A DNA stretch of 64,000 bases, taken from NCBI RefSeq assembly GCF_937952055.1, contig NZ_CALFYO010000011.1:124001-188000 (forward strand), written 5' to 3'. Position numbers and translations under genes: made by a program. The notes under the pieces are model-generated. The model saw nothing but the letters and a program-made list of their open reading frames with translations, was not told where the DNA came from and ran no database searches. Positions 42,707 to 53,177 of this stretch are shown piece by piece. The stretch is from an uncultured Piscinibacter sp. GTDB taxonomy: Bacteria; Pseudomonadota; Gammaproteobacteria; Burkholderiales; Burkholderiaceae_C. The number at the start of each line of letters is the position of its first letter. Positions within the stretch are counted from its first letter, which is position 1.

Positions 42707-43864
42707 TCAACGGTCGCGCGGGCCACGATCTCCGTCTCCCGGCGCGGTCTCGCAGACTCGCAGGAGTTGTCGACGTATGTCGGATGTTTGCGCCGTCAAA
42801 TCGACGGTAGAAAAGCGCAGCCGCTGCCCCTGCATCACGACTGACTCGTCGACAGAAGCGCCGACCGCTGGATGCAGCAGAACACCCTCTGCGCATCTGG
42901 CGAGCGGATCATCGCGATCGACCTGTGACCGCAGATACGCGTACATCTGATAGATGTACCCGCTGCGTAGCGTCTGCTCGCGGTACCAACCACTTGTCAG
43001 AACCGACGTGAACTTCGTGTCGACGACGATGCGCCTGCCCAGGTCAGGATGATCGAGGATGATGTCGGTTCGCATGCCGGGCAAGATGGCTGCGATGCCC
43101 GCGGTCTGCCCCTCGACCGGCCACGCGAGTGGCGCACCGGTACGAACGCGCCAGCCCTGATGCGAAAGCGCAACCTGATAGAAGCCACCGACCGCGCGCT
43201 CGAAGAGATTTCGGACCCATCTTTCTTCGCGAAGGGGCAGTGACATGGCGTTCGGACCCGTGGATTCCAGGGGTAGTGCCATGTCGAGCGCCAGTCGTGC
43301 GGCAGCGATCATCTGCGCGTCGTGGGCATCGTGCCGTCCCAATCGGTCGACACTGAGTTCCGTCCGGGCAGGGATCGATTGCGCCACTCCCATGGCCGTC
43401 ATGTCGCGTGCCAGAGTCCGGCAACGGTGGGCCAGAGACTGTCGTGACACCAGCCGAGAGACCGTGTCCAGCGCCGCGCGCACCAGTCGATTTCGCGGCG
43501 TATCGACGGTGAGTTCATCAAACTGGCATGCGATCTTGCCCCTCGCCAGGAGCTGATGGCGTTCGGTAGAGAGGATGTCGATCCGCCCGCGAAGTCGATT
43601 CAGCTCGAGATTGCGTCTGCGGTACCCGAAGCTCAGTCGCTTTCTTAATCGAGTCTCGGCGGCGCCGGCCAATACTTCGGCGATCAGGTCCGGCAGATCG
43701 TCTGGGGCGTCCTCGACGTCGACCTTTCCCACGCCTGCGGTGCGATAGAGGTCGGACGCATAGAGCATCAACAGCCATAGGTTTCGGACAGGAATCCGCC
43801 CGACGAAGCCGTCGACCTCCCCGTGGCCCGAGGCATCTCCCATGCTGCGAGACACGTTCACCAT
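42707..43864 (-). CDS. mcrC: McrC-like nuclease subunit, system 1
   Basis: A 385-residue protein. FVGRIPVRNLWLLMLYASDL opens the McrC fold, FGYRRRNLELNRLRGRIDIL and DELTVDTPRNRLVRAALDTV are typical of the family, and the PD-(D/E)xK site is MRTDIILDHPD near 267 followed by IVVDTKFTS near 280. In McrBC the McrC subunit is the nuclease engaged by the McrB GTPase ring on modified DNA. The start overlaps the mcrB stop by 7 bases (43858-43864). Convergent with the methyltransferase-HNH gene. Confidence 0.88.
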   Translation of the reverse strand: MVNVSRSMGDASGHGEVDGFVGRIPVRNLWLLMLYASDLYRTAGVGKVDVEDAPDDLPDLIAEVLAGAAETRLRKRLSFGYRRRNLELNRLRGRIDILSTERHQLLARGKIACQFDELTVDTPRNRLVRAALDTVSRLVSRQSLAHRCRTLARDMTAMGVAQSIPARTELSVDRLGRHDAHDAQMIAAARLALDMALPLESTGPNAMSLPLREERWVRNLFERAVGGFYQVALSHQGWRVRTGAPLAWPVEGQTAGIAAILPGMRTDIILDHPDLGRRIVVDTKFTSVLTSGWYREQTLRSGYIYQMYAYLRSQVDRDDPLARCAEGVLLHPAVGASVDESVVMQGQRLRFSTVDLTAQTSDIRRQLLRVCETAPGDGDRGPRDR

Positions 43865-46092
43865 CCTGTCAGAAGCTTCTCGCGGGCCCTCCGTGCCTCG
43901 TCAGGCGCGTCGAACCAATACTCGTCCAGCAGCGGGCCGATCTCCGTCTCGACCACCTGCTTGAACCAAGTCTTGGTACCGCCGTCTGCGAGGCGATGAG
44001 TCGGTGTCACGTAGCTATGTCCGACACGAAACTGCGGGCCCAATCTCGAATCGTCGGCGATCACCTTGTTCAAGTCCTCGATCCGGCGCTCGAGATCCGC
44101 CGCCAGATCGGGATCCAAGTTGGCCGTCGTGGTCACCCAGGTTCGCCAAGCACTTCCGAGGCGGGGCTCCAGGTTGACAAACGCGAACCGCCGCCTCAGC
44201 GCGAAATCCACCAGTGCCAGGGAGCGGTCTGCGATGTTCATCGTGCCGATCACGTACAGGTTCTCTGGGATGTGCACGGGCCGACGCTTGCCTTCCGTGT
44301 CCGGATAGCAGAGCTCCAGTGCTTCATCGGGCGTGCGCTTACCTGCCTCGAGCAACGTGAGCAGTTCCCCGAACACCTGCGCCGGATTGCCGCGGTTGAT
44401 CTCTTCGACGATCACCACGACACGGGACTCGGGGTTTCGCGCCGCTGAGGCGATGGCCTCCAAGAACACGCCGTCTACGACCAACAGCTTGCCGTCTGCG
44501 GAGGGTCGATAGCCTCGAACGAAGTCTTCGTAGGAAAGATTCGGATGAAACTGGACTGCGCGCACTTTGCTCTCGTCGCGCTGACCCATCAGCGCGAACG
44601 CCAGCTTCTTGGCCAGCCAGGACTTGCCCGTTCCCGGTGGGCCTTGGAGGATGATGTTCTTCTTGTCTTTGAGGCGCCCGATCATGGTCTCGATCTCAGT
44701 CCGATCGAGAAAGCAGCCATCTCTCACGATGTCGTCGACGGAGTACGGAATGATCGGCGCCACCGTGTCCGCGTCTTGCTCCTCGGTGTCTTCAGGAGCA
44801 CCACCTTCACCTTCGGATCCGCTGGCACGGACGGTCTGTTTCGAAGGCGCCTCGCGGCCTGGGTCGTTGAAGAGCCAAGCCTGCAGAGAGAGCTCGGGGT
44901 ATGAATGCACCGGATAGGTCGACTCCTTGAAGCGAGGCTCGAGCAAGTCCATGACGGCCAGATAGTTGGAGGCACTACAACGCTTCTTCGGTCCGTCTCG
45001 CCCGACGGTGATGCCCAGCTTCTGTTCAACGTAAACCTGCGAGTTGTGGTCCAGGCTCAGGAATGACCACGGCCGCGCCCAGTACAGGCCAAAGGTCAGG
45101 TTCCAGGCGACACTGGGCTTGCCGATCACTCGGTCGAACGCGACTGCAAATTCATCGCGCACCCCATCGTCGTCGGAGTCGGCGTAGCGAAGGCCCTTCG
45201 CGAACACGTCCCACAGCGCGTCGATGTGGTCAGGTTCCCGGTCTACTTCATACGGGAAGTACCAAGAGCGCAGGTTGTTGAGGAGAGGGATGCCCTCGAA
45301 GCTCTCTGGGATGTCTTCGTCAACATCCAGGAGCTTGGCGAGTTCGGCGGCGATTGCCTTGCGGTTCGAGTCCTTGAGGCCCCGATTGAAGAGTCCCATC
45401 GTGGTGAACGGGCAGATGTCTCTGACGAAGCCTGTACCTCCGCCCACATACCTGTCCTCGGCAAGGTGTCCGAGGCCTTCCACCCGGTTCGAGATGGCTT
45501 GCACTTCGGCAACCAACGCCTTCCGGTTATCACGGTAGGCAAGCAGTCCGTCTGCGACGGCTGCATAAAACTTGGTCCAGCCGAAGCGATGGGTCTCCGG
45601 CTGGCCGGACCCGAACCTCTCGCGCCAATAGGGTTCATTCCTGAATCGGTTGATGTCCTGGGGTTCTCCCTCGAACGCGAATCGGATAAGACCATCCGCC
45701 ATCCAGTCACCCGGAACGACTCGCCAGATCGTCGCCCGATAGGTAAAGAAGTACCACTCTCTAACCTGTCCAGAGTTCGACCACTTCACGCTCACCCGCT
45801 CACCGTCCCCGGTGTTCTCGACGATCGTTCCAATCGCCTTGATGGCCAGCACGGATGTTGGGTGCCCACGGTTGTCGAATGGAAGATCACGCTTGCGAAC
45901 GTAGCTCGACTTGATCGCGATGCGCTCACCCGGGCGCATCGACTTGACCAACGCGGCATCCCGTTCCGTGGGGTTCCTGATTTCCCAGATGCCGGCGGCG
46001 AGGAAGCGCTGCGTCTGATCCTCCGTCCCGCCGAAGCTGGCTCCGACGAACCAGCAGGGTGTCGAGCCGCTGGTGTCACTCGCTGCCGTCAT
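43858..46092 (-). CDS. mcrB: McrB-like AAA+ GTPase with EVE-like N-terminus, system 1
   Basis: A 744-residue protein. Residues 10-160 look like an EVE/PUA-like modified-base reader (CWFVGASFGGTEDQTQRFLA, ERIAIKSSYV, GDWMADGLIRFAFEGE). A helical region follows, then the McrB AAA+ domain: Walker A LQGPPGTGKSW near 482, YEDFVRGYRP, VVVIVEEINRGNPAQVFGEL near 560, and the TMNIADRSLALVDFALRRRF sensor block. ATG 46092 follows a GGGGGGG ribosome-binding site. It forms a complete type IV restriction pair with McrC. The reader may recognise hypermodified cytosine. Confidence 0.9.
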   Translation of the reverse strand: MTAASDTSGSTPCWFVGASFGGTEDQTQRFLAAGIWEIRNPTERDAALVKSMRPGERIAIKSSYVRKRDLPFDNRGHPTSVLAIKAIGTIVENTGDGERVSVKWSNSGQVREWYFFTYRATIWRVVPGDWMADGLIRFAFEGEPQDINRFRNEPYWRERFGSGQPETHRFGWTKFYAAVADGLLAYRDNRKALVAEVQAISNRVEGLGHLAEDRYVGGGTGFVRDICPFTTMGLFNRGLKDSNRKAIAAELAKLLDVDEDIPESFEGIPLLNNLRSWYFPYEVDREPDHIDALWDVFAKGLRYADSDDDGVRDEFAVAFDRVIGKPSVAWNLTFGLYWARPWSFLSLDHNSQVYVEQKLGITVGRDGPKKRCSASNYLAVMDLLEPRFKESTYPVHSYPELSLQAWLFNDPGREAPSKQTVRASGSEGEGGAPEDTEEQDADTVAPIIPYSVDDIVRDGCFLDRTEIETMIGRLKDKKNIILQGPPGTGKSWLAKKLAFALMGQRDESKVRAVQFHPNLSYEDFVRGYRPSADGKLLVVDGVFLEAIASAARNPESRVVVIVEEINRGNPAQVFGELLTLLEAGKRTPDEALELCYPDTEGKRRPVHIPENLYVIGTMNIADRSLALVDFALRRRFAFVNLEPRLGSAWRTWVTTTANLDPDLAADLERRIEDLNKVIADDSRLGPQFRVGHSYVTPTHRLADGGTKTWFKQVVETEIGPLLDEYWFDAPDEARRAREKLLTGW

Positions 46093-46430
46093 GGATGCCC
46101 CCCCTAAATATCCGCACGAAGTCGTGTTCGTATCGTGCCGCAAGATTGGCCCACTGGCATGACATGCCTCATCGCCTACGCGTCCGAAATCTTGCGCTCT
46201 GGGCTGAGCGTGACGTCGTGCCCCTACTCTGACCCGCAATGGGTGTGACGATTTCGGTAAATTGGGGCTTCGCGGGAACGTGACAGAGTTGCCCGAGCAC
46301 TTGGGCCCGGGCCATTGGCTACGATGCACGCTTGCCGGCCGACCGGAATTGCCGCCGAAGTCGTCCGCAGGCGTTTGGAGGCTGATCCAGTGCAGCAGGA
46401 CCCACCCATGGTGCCCCTGATAGAGGCCGA
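46093..46430. promoter_or_regulatory. divergent promoter region mcrB1 / recQ-uvrD
   Basis: 338 bases between two divergent start codons, containing no supported gene. It must hold promoters for the McrBC pair and the helicase fusion, so they could be co-regulated. I could not name specific -35/-10 elements with confidence. Confidence 0.4.
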
Positions 46431-49400
46431 ATGACCGTAGGGCTGATCGACAAGCCGTCGATATCTGCTCGGCAACTATTGGCCGAGTGGGCGGCGCTTT
46501 CGGTCGACATCGAATCCAATCCATCGGACGCCGACCGAATCTTCAAGGTCGGCGCGGTTCGGTCGGACAACGACACCTTCCTTGGCCTGTCCACCGGTCG
46601 ACTCGGTACCGAGGAGGTAGTCCACCGCGTCAATGCCGTCGCCAAAGGTGCCAGAGTCCTGGTCGGCCACAACTTGCGCAGACATGATCTGCCGCAGCTG
46701 CGGCGCCAGTACCCCGGGTTGTCCTTCTTGGACCTGCCCATCATCGACACGCTCGAGCTGTCGGCGATCGCGTTCCCGACCAATCCCTACCATCGGCTTG
46801 TCAAAGGCTACAAGCTGCTGTCGGACTCCCGGAACGACCCGCTCAAGGACGCGCGGCTGACACTCGATCTCTTGGGGGACGAGGTCGATGCGTTGGCCGA
46901 GATGCATCGGAGTGACCCGGAATGGATGTCGCTGCTGCACTTCCTGCTCCGCGACGATGAGCTGCTAGATGGCCTGATTGCCGCTATCCGAAGGGCCCCA
47001 GCGCCGGAAGCAGCTGCCGCCACAAACATCGCGATCGGGCGGTTCGGGGAGATGTGCTGCAGCACACGCCTGGCGAGGTTCGGTGCCGATGACTCGAATG
47101 CTTCCGCCGAGCACAGAACGGCGCTCGCCTATGCGCTGGGTTGGGTCCGGGTCTCAGGCGGAAACTCGGTACTTCCGATCTGGGTGCACAGCGCCATTCC
47201 CCGCGTCCGCAGCCTGATTGGGGAGCTGCGCGAACACACCTGTGGCCAGGCCGGTTGCCGCTACTGCACGCAACAGCACGACCCTGAGTCACTGCTCTTC
47301 GCGCATTTCCAGAAGCCAACGTTCCGCTCGAAGCCACAAGCGCCCGACGGTGGGTCACTGCAGCGAGCAATCGTCGTGGCGGGCCTGGAGCGCAAGAGCC
47401 TGCTTGCCGTCTTGCCCACCGGCGGCGGCAAGTCAATCTGTTACCAGCTTCCCGCGCTCGTCCACTATTGGCGTTCCGGCCAGCTGACGGTCATCGTCTC
47501 GCCCCTGCAATCGCTAATGAAAGACCAGGTGGATAACCTCGTCGCGGCAGGCGTGAACTGTGCCGTCACGATCAACGGGCTGCTCACGCCGCTCGAGCGC
47601 AGGGCAGCCCTCGACAAGATCCGACTGGGCGATGCGGGGATCGTGCTCGTATCGCCCGAGCAGTTCCGAAGCCGAACGTTCACCGAGGCCATCCGCATGC
47701 GCGAGATCGCAACCTGGGTGTTCGACGAGGCGCACTGCCTCTCCAAGTGGGGTCACGACTTCCGGACCGACTATCTCTACGTGTCGCGCTTCATCCGCGA
47801 GCACTTCTCGAACCAGCTCGCGCCAATCGCCTGCTTCACAGCCACGGCCAAGCCGGACGTCATCGATGACTTGTGTGCGCACTTCCGAGATGGCCTGAAC
47901 ATAGAGCTCGGCCGCTTTCTCGGTGGACACGAGCGCGAGAATCTTTCGTATCTGGTAGTCCCCGCGCCCCGCGCGCAGAAGGCCCAGCGCATCGTCGAGA
48001 TCCTGCGACACGAGCTCAAGGGCGGAGGAGCCGCGGTCATCTTCTGCGCCACCCGCAAGACAGCCGAAACGATGGCCGAGATGGTCACCTCGGCTGGAAT
48101 CAACTGCGGGTGCTTCCACGGTGGCCTTGGGCCAGACACCAAGAAGGAGATCCAACAGCGATTCATCCAAGGGGACCTGCCCGTCATCGCCGCGACCAAC
48201 GCCTTCGGGATGGGCGTGGACAAACCAGACATTCGGGTCGTGATCCACGCCGACATTCCCGGCTCGCTGGAGAACTACCTGCAGGAAGCCGGGCGGGCGG
48301 GGCGGGACGGTGATGCAGCCCGCTGCGTGCTGCTGTTCGACGAAGAGGACGTCGAGACCCAGTTTCGCCTCTCTTCGACATCACAGCTCACACACCGGGA
48401 TTTCGTCGGACTCCTGAAAGCGGTACGAGAGCGAGTCAAGCGACTTAAGAGCCCCGAGATCGTCGTCTCGGCCAAGGAGCTATTGGCAGAGAGCGAAGGC
48501 ACGGCGATCGACATCGAAAGTCGCGACGCCTCGACCAAAGTCACCACGGCGATCGCCTGGCTGGAACGTAGCGGTTTCCTCAAGCGCAACGAGAACAACA
48601 GCCGAGTCTTCCCGGCGAGCCTGCGCGTGTCATCTCTGGAGGAGGCACAACAGCGGATTTTCGGAGCCGATCTCCCTGAAACGACCCGGCAGCGCTTCAT
48701 GGCCGTGGCTGCGACGCTCTTCCGGAATCAAAGCCCTGAAGGGGTGAGCACCGACGAGCTGATGCTTGAAGCAGGCGTTCCGCCAGAGGAGTGCTTTCGG
48801 ATTCTTCACCAGCTGGAACAGCTCGGCATACTCGCCAATGACCTCGGCCTGACGGTCCGCGTATCCAAGGGCGTGAAGGGTGCGTCCGACCTCGCCCTGG
48901 AACATCTCGACCGGATGGAGCGCGCGCTGCTCGATCTGATGTCTGAGAACGCGCCCGACGCAGACGCCGATGGGAATGCACAGCACTTGAGCGTTCGGCC
49001 GCTGTGCACCGAGCTACGGCGCCGGCTGGGCCTGTCAGACAGTGATCCTCGAGTGAGTCCGCAAGTGCTGCGGAACTGTCTACGGTCTCTGTCGGAGAGC
49101 TTCGGTTCCGGCACGGAGAAGCGCAGCATGCTGCAGGTTCGCGGACTCGGGCCGGACAGCCTGCGCGTCACACTACACAGGCCCTGGTCCCAGATCCGAA
49201 CGATCTGCGAGCGGCGACGGGTGGTGGCCCAGGTCGTTCTGGCCAGGTTGCTCGCCGAGCTTCCGGCAGGGGCCCGGGAGTCAGGGCTCATCGTCGAGTG
49301 CAAGGCGCGTGATCTCCTGGACGCCATCGACTCGGATCTGGAGCTGAAGAGCAATTTGCGCGATCCGGCAACGGCACTCGAGCATGCCTTGCTCTATCTG

Positions 49401-51590
49401 CACGAGAACCGCGTCGTCGAGCTCGACAAGGGTCGCTCTGTGTTCCGATCAGCGATGACGATCTTGACCGATCCCGAAGCGCTGAAGCGACGCTTCGCGA
49501 AGGACGACTTCGCGCCACTGCAGGAGTTCTATCGGGAACGCACGCTGCAGACGCATGTGATGCACGAGTACGCGCGGCTCGGATCGCAGAGCCCAGACAA
49601 GGCGCTTGAGCTCGTAGCGGCGTACTTCACCTGGCCCCGCAAGCGATTCGTACGGGAGTTCTTCAAGGGCAGGACGGACCTCTTGGAGCTCGCGACGACC
49701 GACGAGTCGTTCCGTCGCATCGTGGATGACCTTCATCATCCGGTGCAGCAGGCGCTCGTCGAAAAGCCCGAGCACGGCAACCATCTCGTCCTGGCCGGCC
49801 CTGGCTCGGGAAAGACACGAGTGATCGTGCATCGGATCGCCTACCTGCTGAGGGTCAGGCGCGTGGCACCTGACCGCATCATCGCTCTGGCATTCAATCG
49901 CAGTGCGGCGGTCGAACTCCGCCGGCGCCTGGTCGCGCTTGTCGGCGACGATGCTCGCGGCGTGGCAGTGTTGACGTACCACGCCATGGCACTACGCTTG
50001 ACCGGCACCAGCCTGGCAACTGCCGATCGGCGCGGTGCCTCGGTGGACTTCGGGCGGCTACTGCAGGACGCGATCGACCTCCTCGAAGGGAGGTCGGACG
50101 CCTTCTCCGATGCAGACGAGCTTCGCGACCGTTTGCTGCAGGGCTATGAATACATCTTCGTCGACGAGTACCAGGACATCGACGAACAGCAGTACGCACT
50201 TGTGAGCGCGCTGGCCGGCCGGCGGCAGGCCGACCCGGATGCCAAGCTGAGCATCATGGCCGTTGGTGATGACGACCAGAACATCTACAGCTTCAAGGGC
50301 GCTAGCGTCGAGTTCATCCGCCGATTCCAGACCGACTACGGCGGTGAAGTGACCTACCTGGTCGAGAACTTCCGCTCGACGCAGAACATCATCGCAGCCG
50401 CAAACCACGTGATCCAGCGCGCGAACGACCGGATGAAGGTCGATCATCCGATCCGGATTAACACGGCGCGGGCATCGGATCCCCCGGGCGGACGCTACTC
50501 AGTCTTGGACCAAGAACACGCCGGGAAGGTTCGCCTCATCGCGGCGCCGGCAGATTCGAACCGCCAGGCGCAGGTCGTCTTCGGCGAGATCCAACGATTG
50601 CGGCGTGCAGACTCGGCGCTGGCACTTGGTGACATCGCCATCCTGGCCCGGACCCATCGATCGCTGGAGCCCTTGCGGGCCCTGTGCGACATTGAAGGCC
50701 TCCGCTACGAGGTCCTCACGCGCGAGAGCGCCCGGGCCCAGTTGTCCCTGATGCAATCGCGAGAGGGTTGGCGATTGGCTGGACTTCTTCGAGCCAGAGG
50801 ATCCGGCCTGGTATCGACGGCCGCGTTGCGACGGTGGCTTCGGTACCAACGTCGGCGGCAACTCGAGAACCCCTATTGGGAAGACCTGTCAGAGGCAATT
50901 GAAGAGTTCGCCGGCGCGACCGGCGCCGCGCGTGTGCCCGCAGCCGAGGTGATGGACGCGCTTTACGAGGCCGCGACTGAATCTCGTCGCGGCGGCCACG
51001 CAAGTGCGCTGAAGCTGATGACGGCGCACGGTGCCAAGGGCCTCGAGTTTGGGCACGTCATTGTCATGGACTGTGCCGACTGGCACTGGAGCGGTGAAGA
51101 CGAGCGACGGTTGTTATACGTCGCGATGACCCGTGCCAAAGAGACACTGACGGTGATGCGTGCAGAAGGTGGGCGCAATCCATACCTTGTCGATCTGGGC
51201 ACGGTGGACGGGGTCATTGATCTGCTTCCTGCGGTTCGACCGGATCAACGCCGTGACATCGATCGTCGCTACGCATCGTTAGGACCTGCAGATGTCGACA
51301 TTGGCTTTGCTGGGCGCCTGGCCACGGATGATCCAGCGCACGCTCGCATCGCAAGCTTGTCCTGTGGCTCCGAAGTTCGCGTTGCTGACAAGCGAATCTC
51401 AACAACCGACGGCGTCTTGGTGGGGAAGCTGGCCAACAAGACGGTGCCGCCGCCGAGTCCGACACGTGGTGTAGTGACCGGCATTCTGGTTCGGACCCGA
51501 GAACAAAGTCCACCCGAGTACCAGGCCGCACTGAAGGCGGATCGCTGGGAAACGGTTCTCGTGGAAATGGTCGTCGAGCCTGGGGAGTAG
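46431..51590 (+). CDS. exonuclease-RecQ-UvrD helicase fusion
   Basis: A 1719-residue protein. Residues 22-150 resemble a DEDD 3'-5' exonuclease (ALSVDIESNP, VLVGHNLRRHDLPQL, DARLTLDLLGDEV). Residues 300-640 are a RecQ helicase: GGGKSICYQLPALVHY near 330, FDEAHCLSKWGHDF near 430, GMGVDKPDIRVVIH and QEAGRAGRDGD near 617. Winged-helix-like regions follow. Residues 1100-1640 are a UvrD/PcrA helicase: AGPGSGKTRVIVHRIAYLL near 1122, FVDEYQDIDEQQY near 1243, VGDDDQNIYSFKGA and TAHGAKGLEFGHVI near 1532. Two helicases of opposite superfamilies plus a nuclease in one chain suit DNA degradation in defence. Confidence 0.9.
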   Translation: MTVGLIDKPSISARQLLAEWAALSVDIESNPSDADRIFKVGAVRSDNDTFLGLSTGRLGTEEVVHRVNAVAKGARVLVGHNLRRHDLPQLRRQYPGLSFLDLPIIDTLELSAIAFPTNPYHRLVKGYKLLSDSRNDPLKDARLTLDLLGDEVDALAEMHRSDPEWMSLLHFLLRDDELLDGLIAAIRRAPAPEAAAATNIAIGRFGEMCCSTRLARFGADDSNASAEHRTALAYALGWVRVSGGNSVLPIWVHSAIPRVRSLIGELREHTCGQAGCRYCTQQHDPESLLFAHFQKPTFRSKPQAPDGGSLQRAIVVAGLERKSLLAVLPTGGGKSICYQLPALVHYWRSGQLTVIVSPLQSLMKDQVDNLVAAGVNCAVTINGLLTPLERRAALDKIRLGDAGIVLVSPEQFRSRTFTEAIRMREIATWVFDEAHCLSKWGHDFRTDYLYVSRFIREHFSNQLAPIACFTATAKPDVIDDLCAHFRDGLNIELGRFLGGHERENLSYLVVPAPRAQKAQRIVEILRHELKGGGAAVIFCATRKTAETMAEMVTSAGINCGCFHGGLGPDTKKEIQQRFIQGDLPVIAATNAFGMGVDKPDIRVVIHADIPGSLENYLQEAGRAGRDGDAARCVLLFDEEDVETQFRLSSTSQLTHRDFVGLLKAVRERVKRLKSPEIVVSAKELLAESEGTAIDIESRDASTKVTTAIAWLERSGFLKRNENNSRVFPASLRVSSLEEAQQRIFGADLPETTRQRFMAVAATLFRNQSPEGVSTDELMLEAGVPPEECFRILHQLEQLGILANDLGLTVRVSKGVKGASDLALEHLDRMERALLDLMSENAPDADADGNAQHLSVRPLCTELRRRLGLSDSDPRVSPQVLRNCLRSLSESFGSGTEKRSMLQVRGLGPDSLRVTLHRPWSQIRTICERRRVVAQVVLARLLAELPAGARESGLIVECKARDLLDAIDSDLELKSNLRDPATALEHALLYLHENRVVELDKGRSVFRSAMTILTDPEALKRRFAKDDFAPLQEFYRERTLQTHVMHEYARLGSQSPDKALELVAAYFTWPRKRFVREFFKGRTDLLELATTDESFRRIVDDLHHPVQQALVEKPEHGNHLVLAGPGSGKTRVIVHRIAYLLRVRRVAPDRIIALAFNRSAAVELRRRLVALVGDDARGVAVLTYHAMALRLTGTSLATADRRGASVDFGRLLQDAIDLLEGRSDAFSDADELRDRLLQGYEYIFVDEYQDIDEQQYALVSALAGRRQADPDAKLSIMAVGDDDQNIYSFKGASVEFIRRFQTDYGGEVTYLVENFRSTQNIIAAANHVIQRANDRMKVDHPIRINTARASDPPGGRYSVLDQEHAGKVRLIAAPADSNRQAQVVFGEIQRLRRADSALALGDIAILARTHRSLEPLRALCDIEGLRYEVLTRESARAQLSLMQSREGWRLAGLLRARGSGLVSTAALRRWLRYQRRRQLENPYWEDLSEAIEEFAGATGAARVPAAEVMDALYEAATESRRGGHASALKLMTAHGAKGLEFGHVIVMDCADWHWSGEDERRLLYVAMTRAKETLTVMRAEGGRNPYLVDLGTVDGVIDLLPAVRPDQRRDIDRRYASLGPADVDIGFAGRLATDDPAHARIASLSCGSEVRVADKRISTTDGVLVGKLANKTVPPPSPTRGVVTGILVRTREQSPPEYQAALKADRWETVLVEMVVEPGE

Positions 51591-51728
51591 GTGTCCGAGA
51601 CTCTGGCGCCAGCCAACGCTCGTGCGTCGGTGGTCTCGAACTGCGGCTGCGGATCGGTCGCAGCTTGTTGTCGGTCTTGCCGACGACGCGTCGGAGTGTC
51701 TATCCCGATGGCGGTCCTCTCAAAGCAT

Positions 51729-53177
51729 CTAAGCAACCCCAAACGCGATAGCCTGCATCCGCAACGTGATCTGTCGGGAGCCGACTGGGATCAATGCCTG
51801 CGACTCGGTGCGACCGACTTGCTCCAGTTCCTCAAACAGATCGCGCCGGACCGGATAGATCAGCGTAGCGCGAATCTTCTCCGCCGAGCCACTGGTCGCG
51901 GCATAGGCCAGCACTTGGTGGATGTCCGCCCGCATCGAGGCCTGAATGTCCTCTGCCAACCCATGCCACCGAGTCGCGTCCAGTTCTGCAAAGTGCGACT
52001 TGTACTTGGCGTCAATGATCTCAATGCCGTCTGGTCGATGAACCACAAAGTCGGGTACCAGATGGCCCAGGGCTCTATGTCCAGAAGCGCTCCAGGCCAA
52101 GGGAACCGTCGTCTCTCCCGATCGGCCCACTCGCACACGGCCACCCGTTAGTCCGGCTTCGCGGCGAACCAGACGTTCGACGTAGCGCTCCCACAGTTGC
52201 TCGAGCGGCAGGGTCCAAGCCAAGCCATCGGATGTTCGACCTCCGCCGAGGCCGCGCTCGTCGACGATCCATCCCATCGCGCGCAGACCCTCTCGAAGCG
52301 CAATGGACTCCATGGCACTCCCACCGAGGTCGCCCTCGAGCTCCCGACGTTGCGGCCGGCGTGCTGGTACATCAACGACATGCTCAAGTAGGCCCACGAT
52401 TTGGGCGATCAGTGACAGCGCAACAGGGTCAGAGCCACCTGCGGCACCCAGATCTCCTCGCAGGCGTTCCAGCGTCCATCGAACCGCCTCTCGAAGTCTG
52501 GAATCTGTGTCGAGTTCGCTGAAACGACAGGGCAAGTGGTGCCAGCGTCCCGCCGGCAGTTGGCGCGTCAGGTAGGTTTGCCACTGGATCTGTCCGCGAG
52601 GATGGTTGCGTACCTCTTGGCGCTCACGGTACCCGGGCCGAAGATGAGCTAGAAGGTCTGCCATTCGGCGCAGCACCGGCCCAGCGAGAACCCACGGCGG
52701 CACCTCGCGACCACTGCCGGGCACCAGTGGCAGGCTCAGAAACTCGGGGCCACTGCCCCAGCCAGTGGCCGCCAGCACTTGACCGACCCCTGGCCAACCG
52801 AAGCGCGGGTTGATGACGACGCCGCCAGTCACTTGTCCGGTGACTGCCGATCTCAGTGGAATTGCGCCTGCGCGGAGTCCAGGGTGAAGTTCAAGGCGAA
52901 TGCCATCCCGCCCGGAGACAACTCGGGGTTCCAGTTCCAGGGCCTGAAGGGCGACCCGGTTCCTGGACATGAACCCATCCAGGTAAGCCCCCCAACCGGG
53001 CTCGCGCGCCGCAGCGATGTATGGAGCCGGATCCACAACGATGGGGGCCCCGCAGTCGCTACCGTGCAGCAGGGTACTGGAGTGCGGTGCCGCGCTCAGG
53101 TGGACGCTTGCACTCAGCAGACGCCCGCGGCGCGGACGTGCCGGACGAACGCTACCGCGACCAGCGACCACGTTCAA
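51729..53177 (-). CDS. McrC/DUF2357-like nuclease subunit, system 2
   Basis: A 482-residue protein. The N-terminal part is poorly conserved. The middle has HPRGQIQWQTYLTRQLPAG and CRFSELDTDSRLREAVRWTL, the McrC-type segment before the nuclease. The PD-(D/E)xK site is HLVPDFVVHRPDG near 374 with IEIIDAKYKSHF near 388. TTG 53177 overlaps the mcrB2 stop (TTGA). Although paired with an McrB, it differs strongly from the McrC at 42707-43864, so the two systems were acquired separately. Confidence 0.82.
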   Translation of the reverse strand: MNVVAGRGSVRPARPRRGRLLSASVHLSAAPHSSTLLHGSDCGAPIVVDPAPYIAAAREPGWGAYLDGFMSRNRVALQALELEPRVVSGRDGIRLELHPGLRAGAIPLRSAVTGQVTGGVVINPRFGWPGVGQVLAATGWGSGPEFLSLPLVPGSGREVPPWVLAGPVLRRMADLLAHLRPGYRERQEVRNHPRGQIQWQTYLTRQLPAGRWHHLPCRFSELDTDSRLREAVRWTLERLRGDLGAAGGSDPVALSLIAQIVGLLEHVVDVPARRPQRRELEGDLGGSAMESIALREGLRAMGWIVDERGLGGGRTSDGLAWTLPLEQLWERYVERLVRREAGLTGGRVRVGRSGETTVPLAWSASGHRALGHLVPDFVVHRPDGIEIIDAKYKSHFAELDATRWHGLAEDIQASMRADIHQVLAYAATSGSAEKIRATLIYPVRRDLFEELEQVGRTESQALIPVGSRQITLRMQAIAFGVA

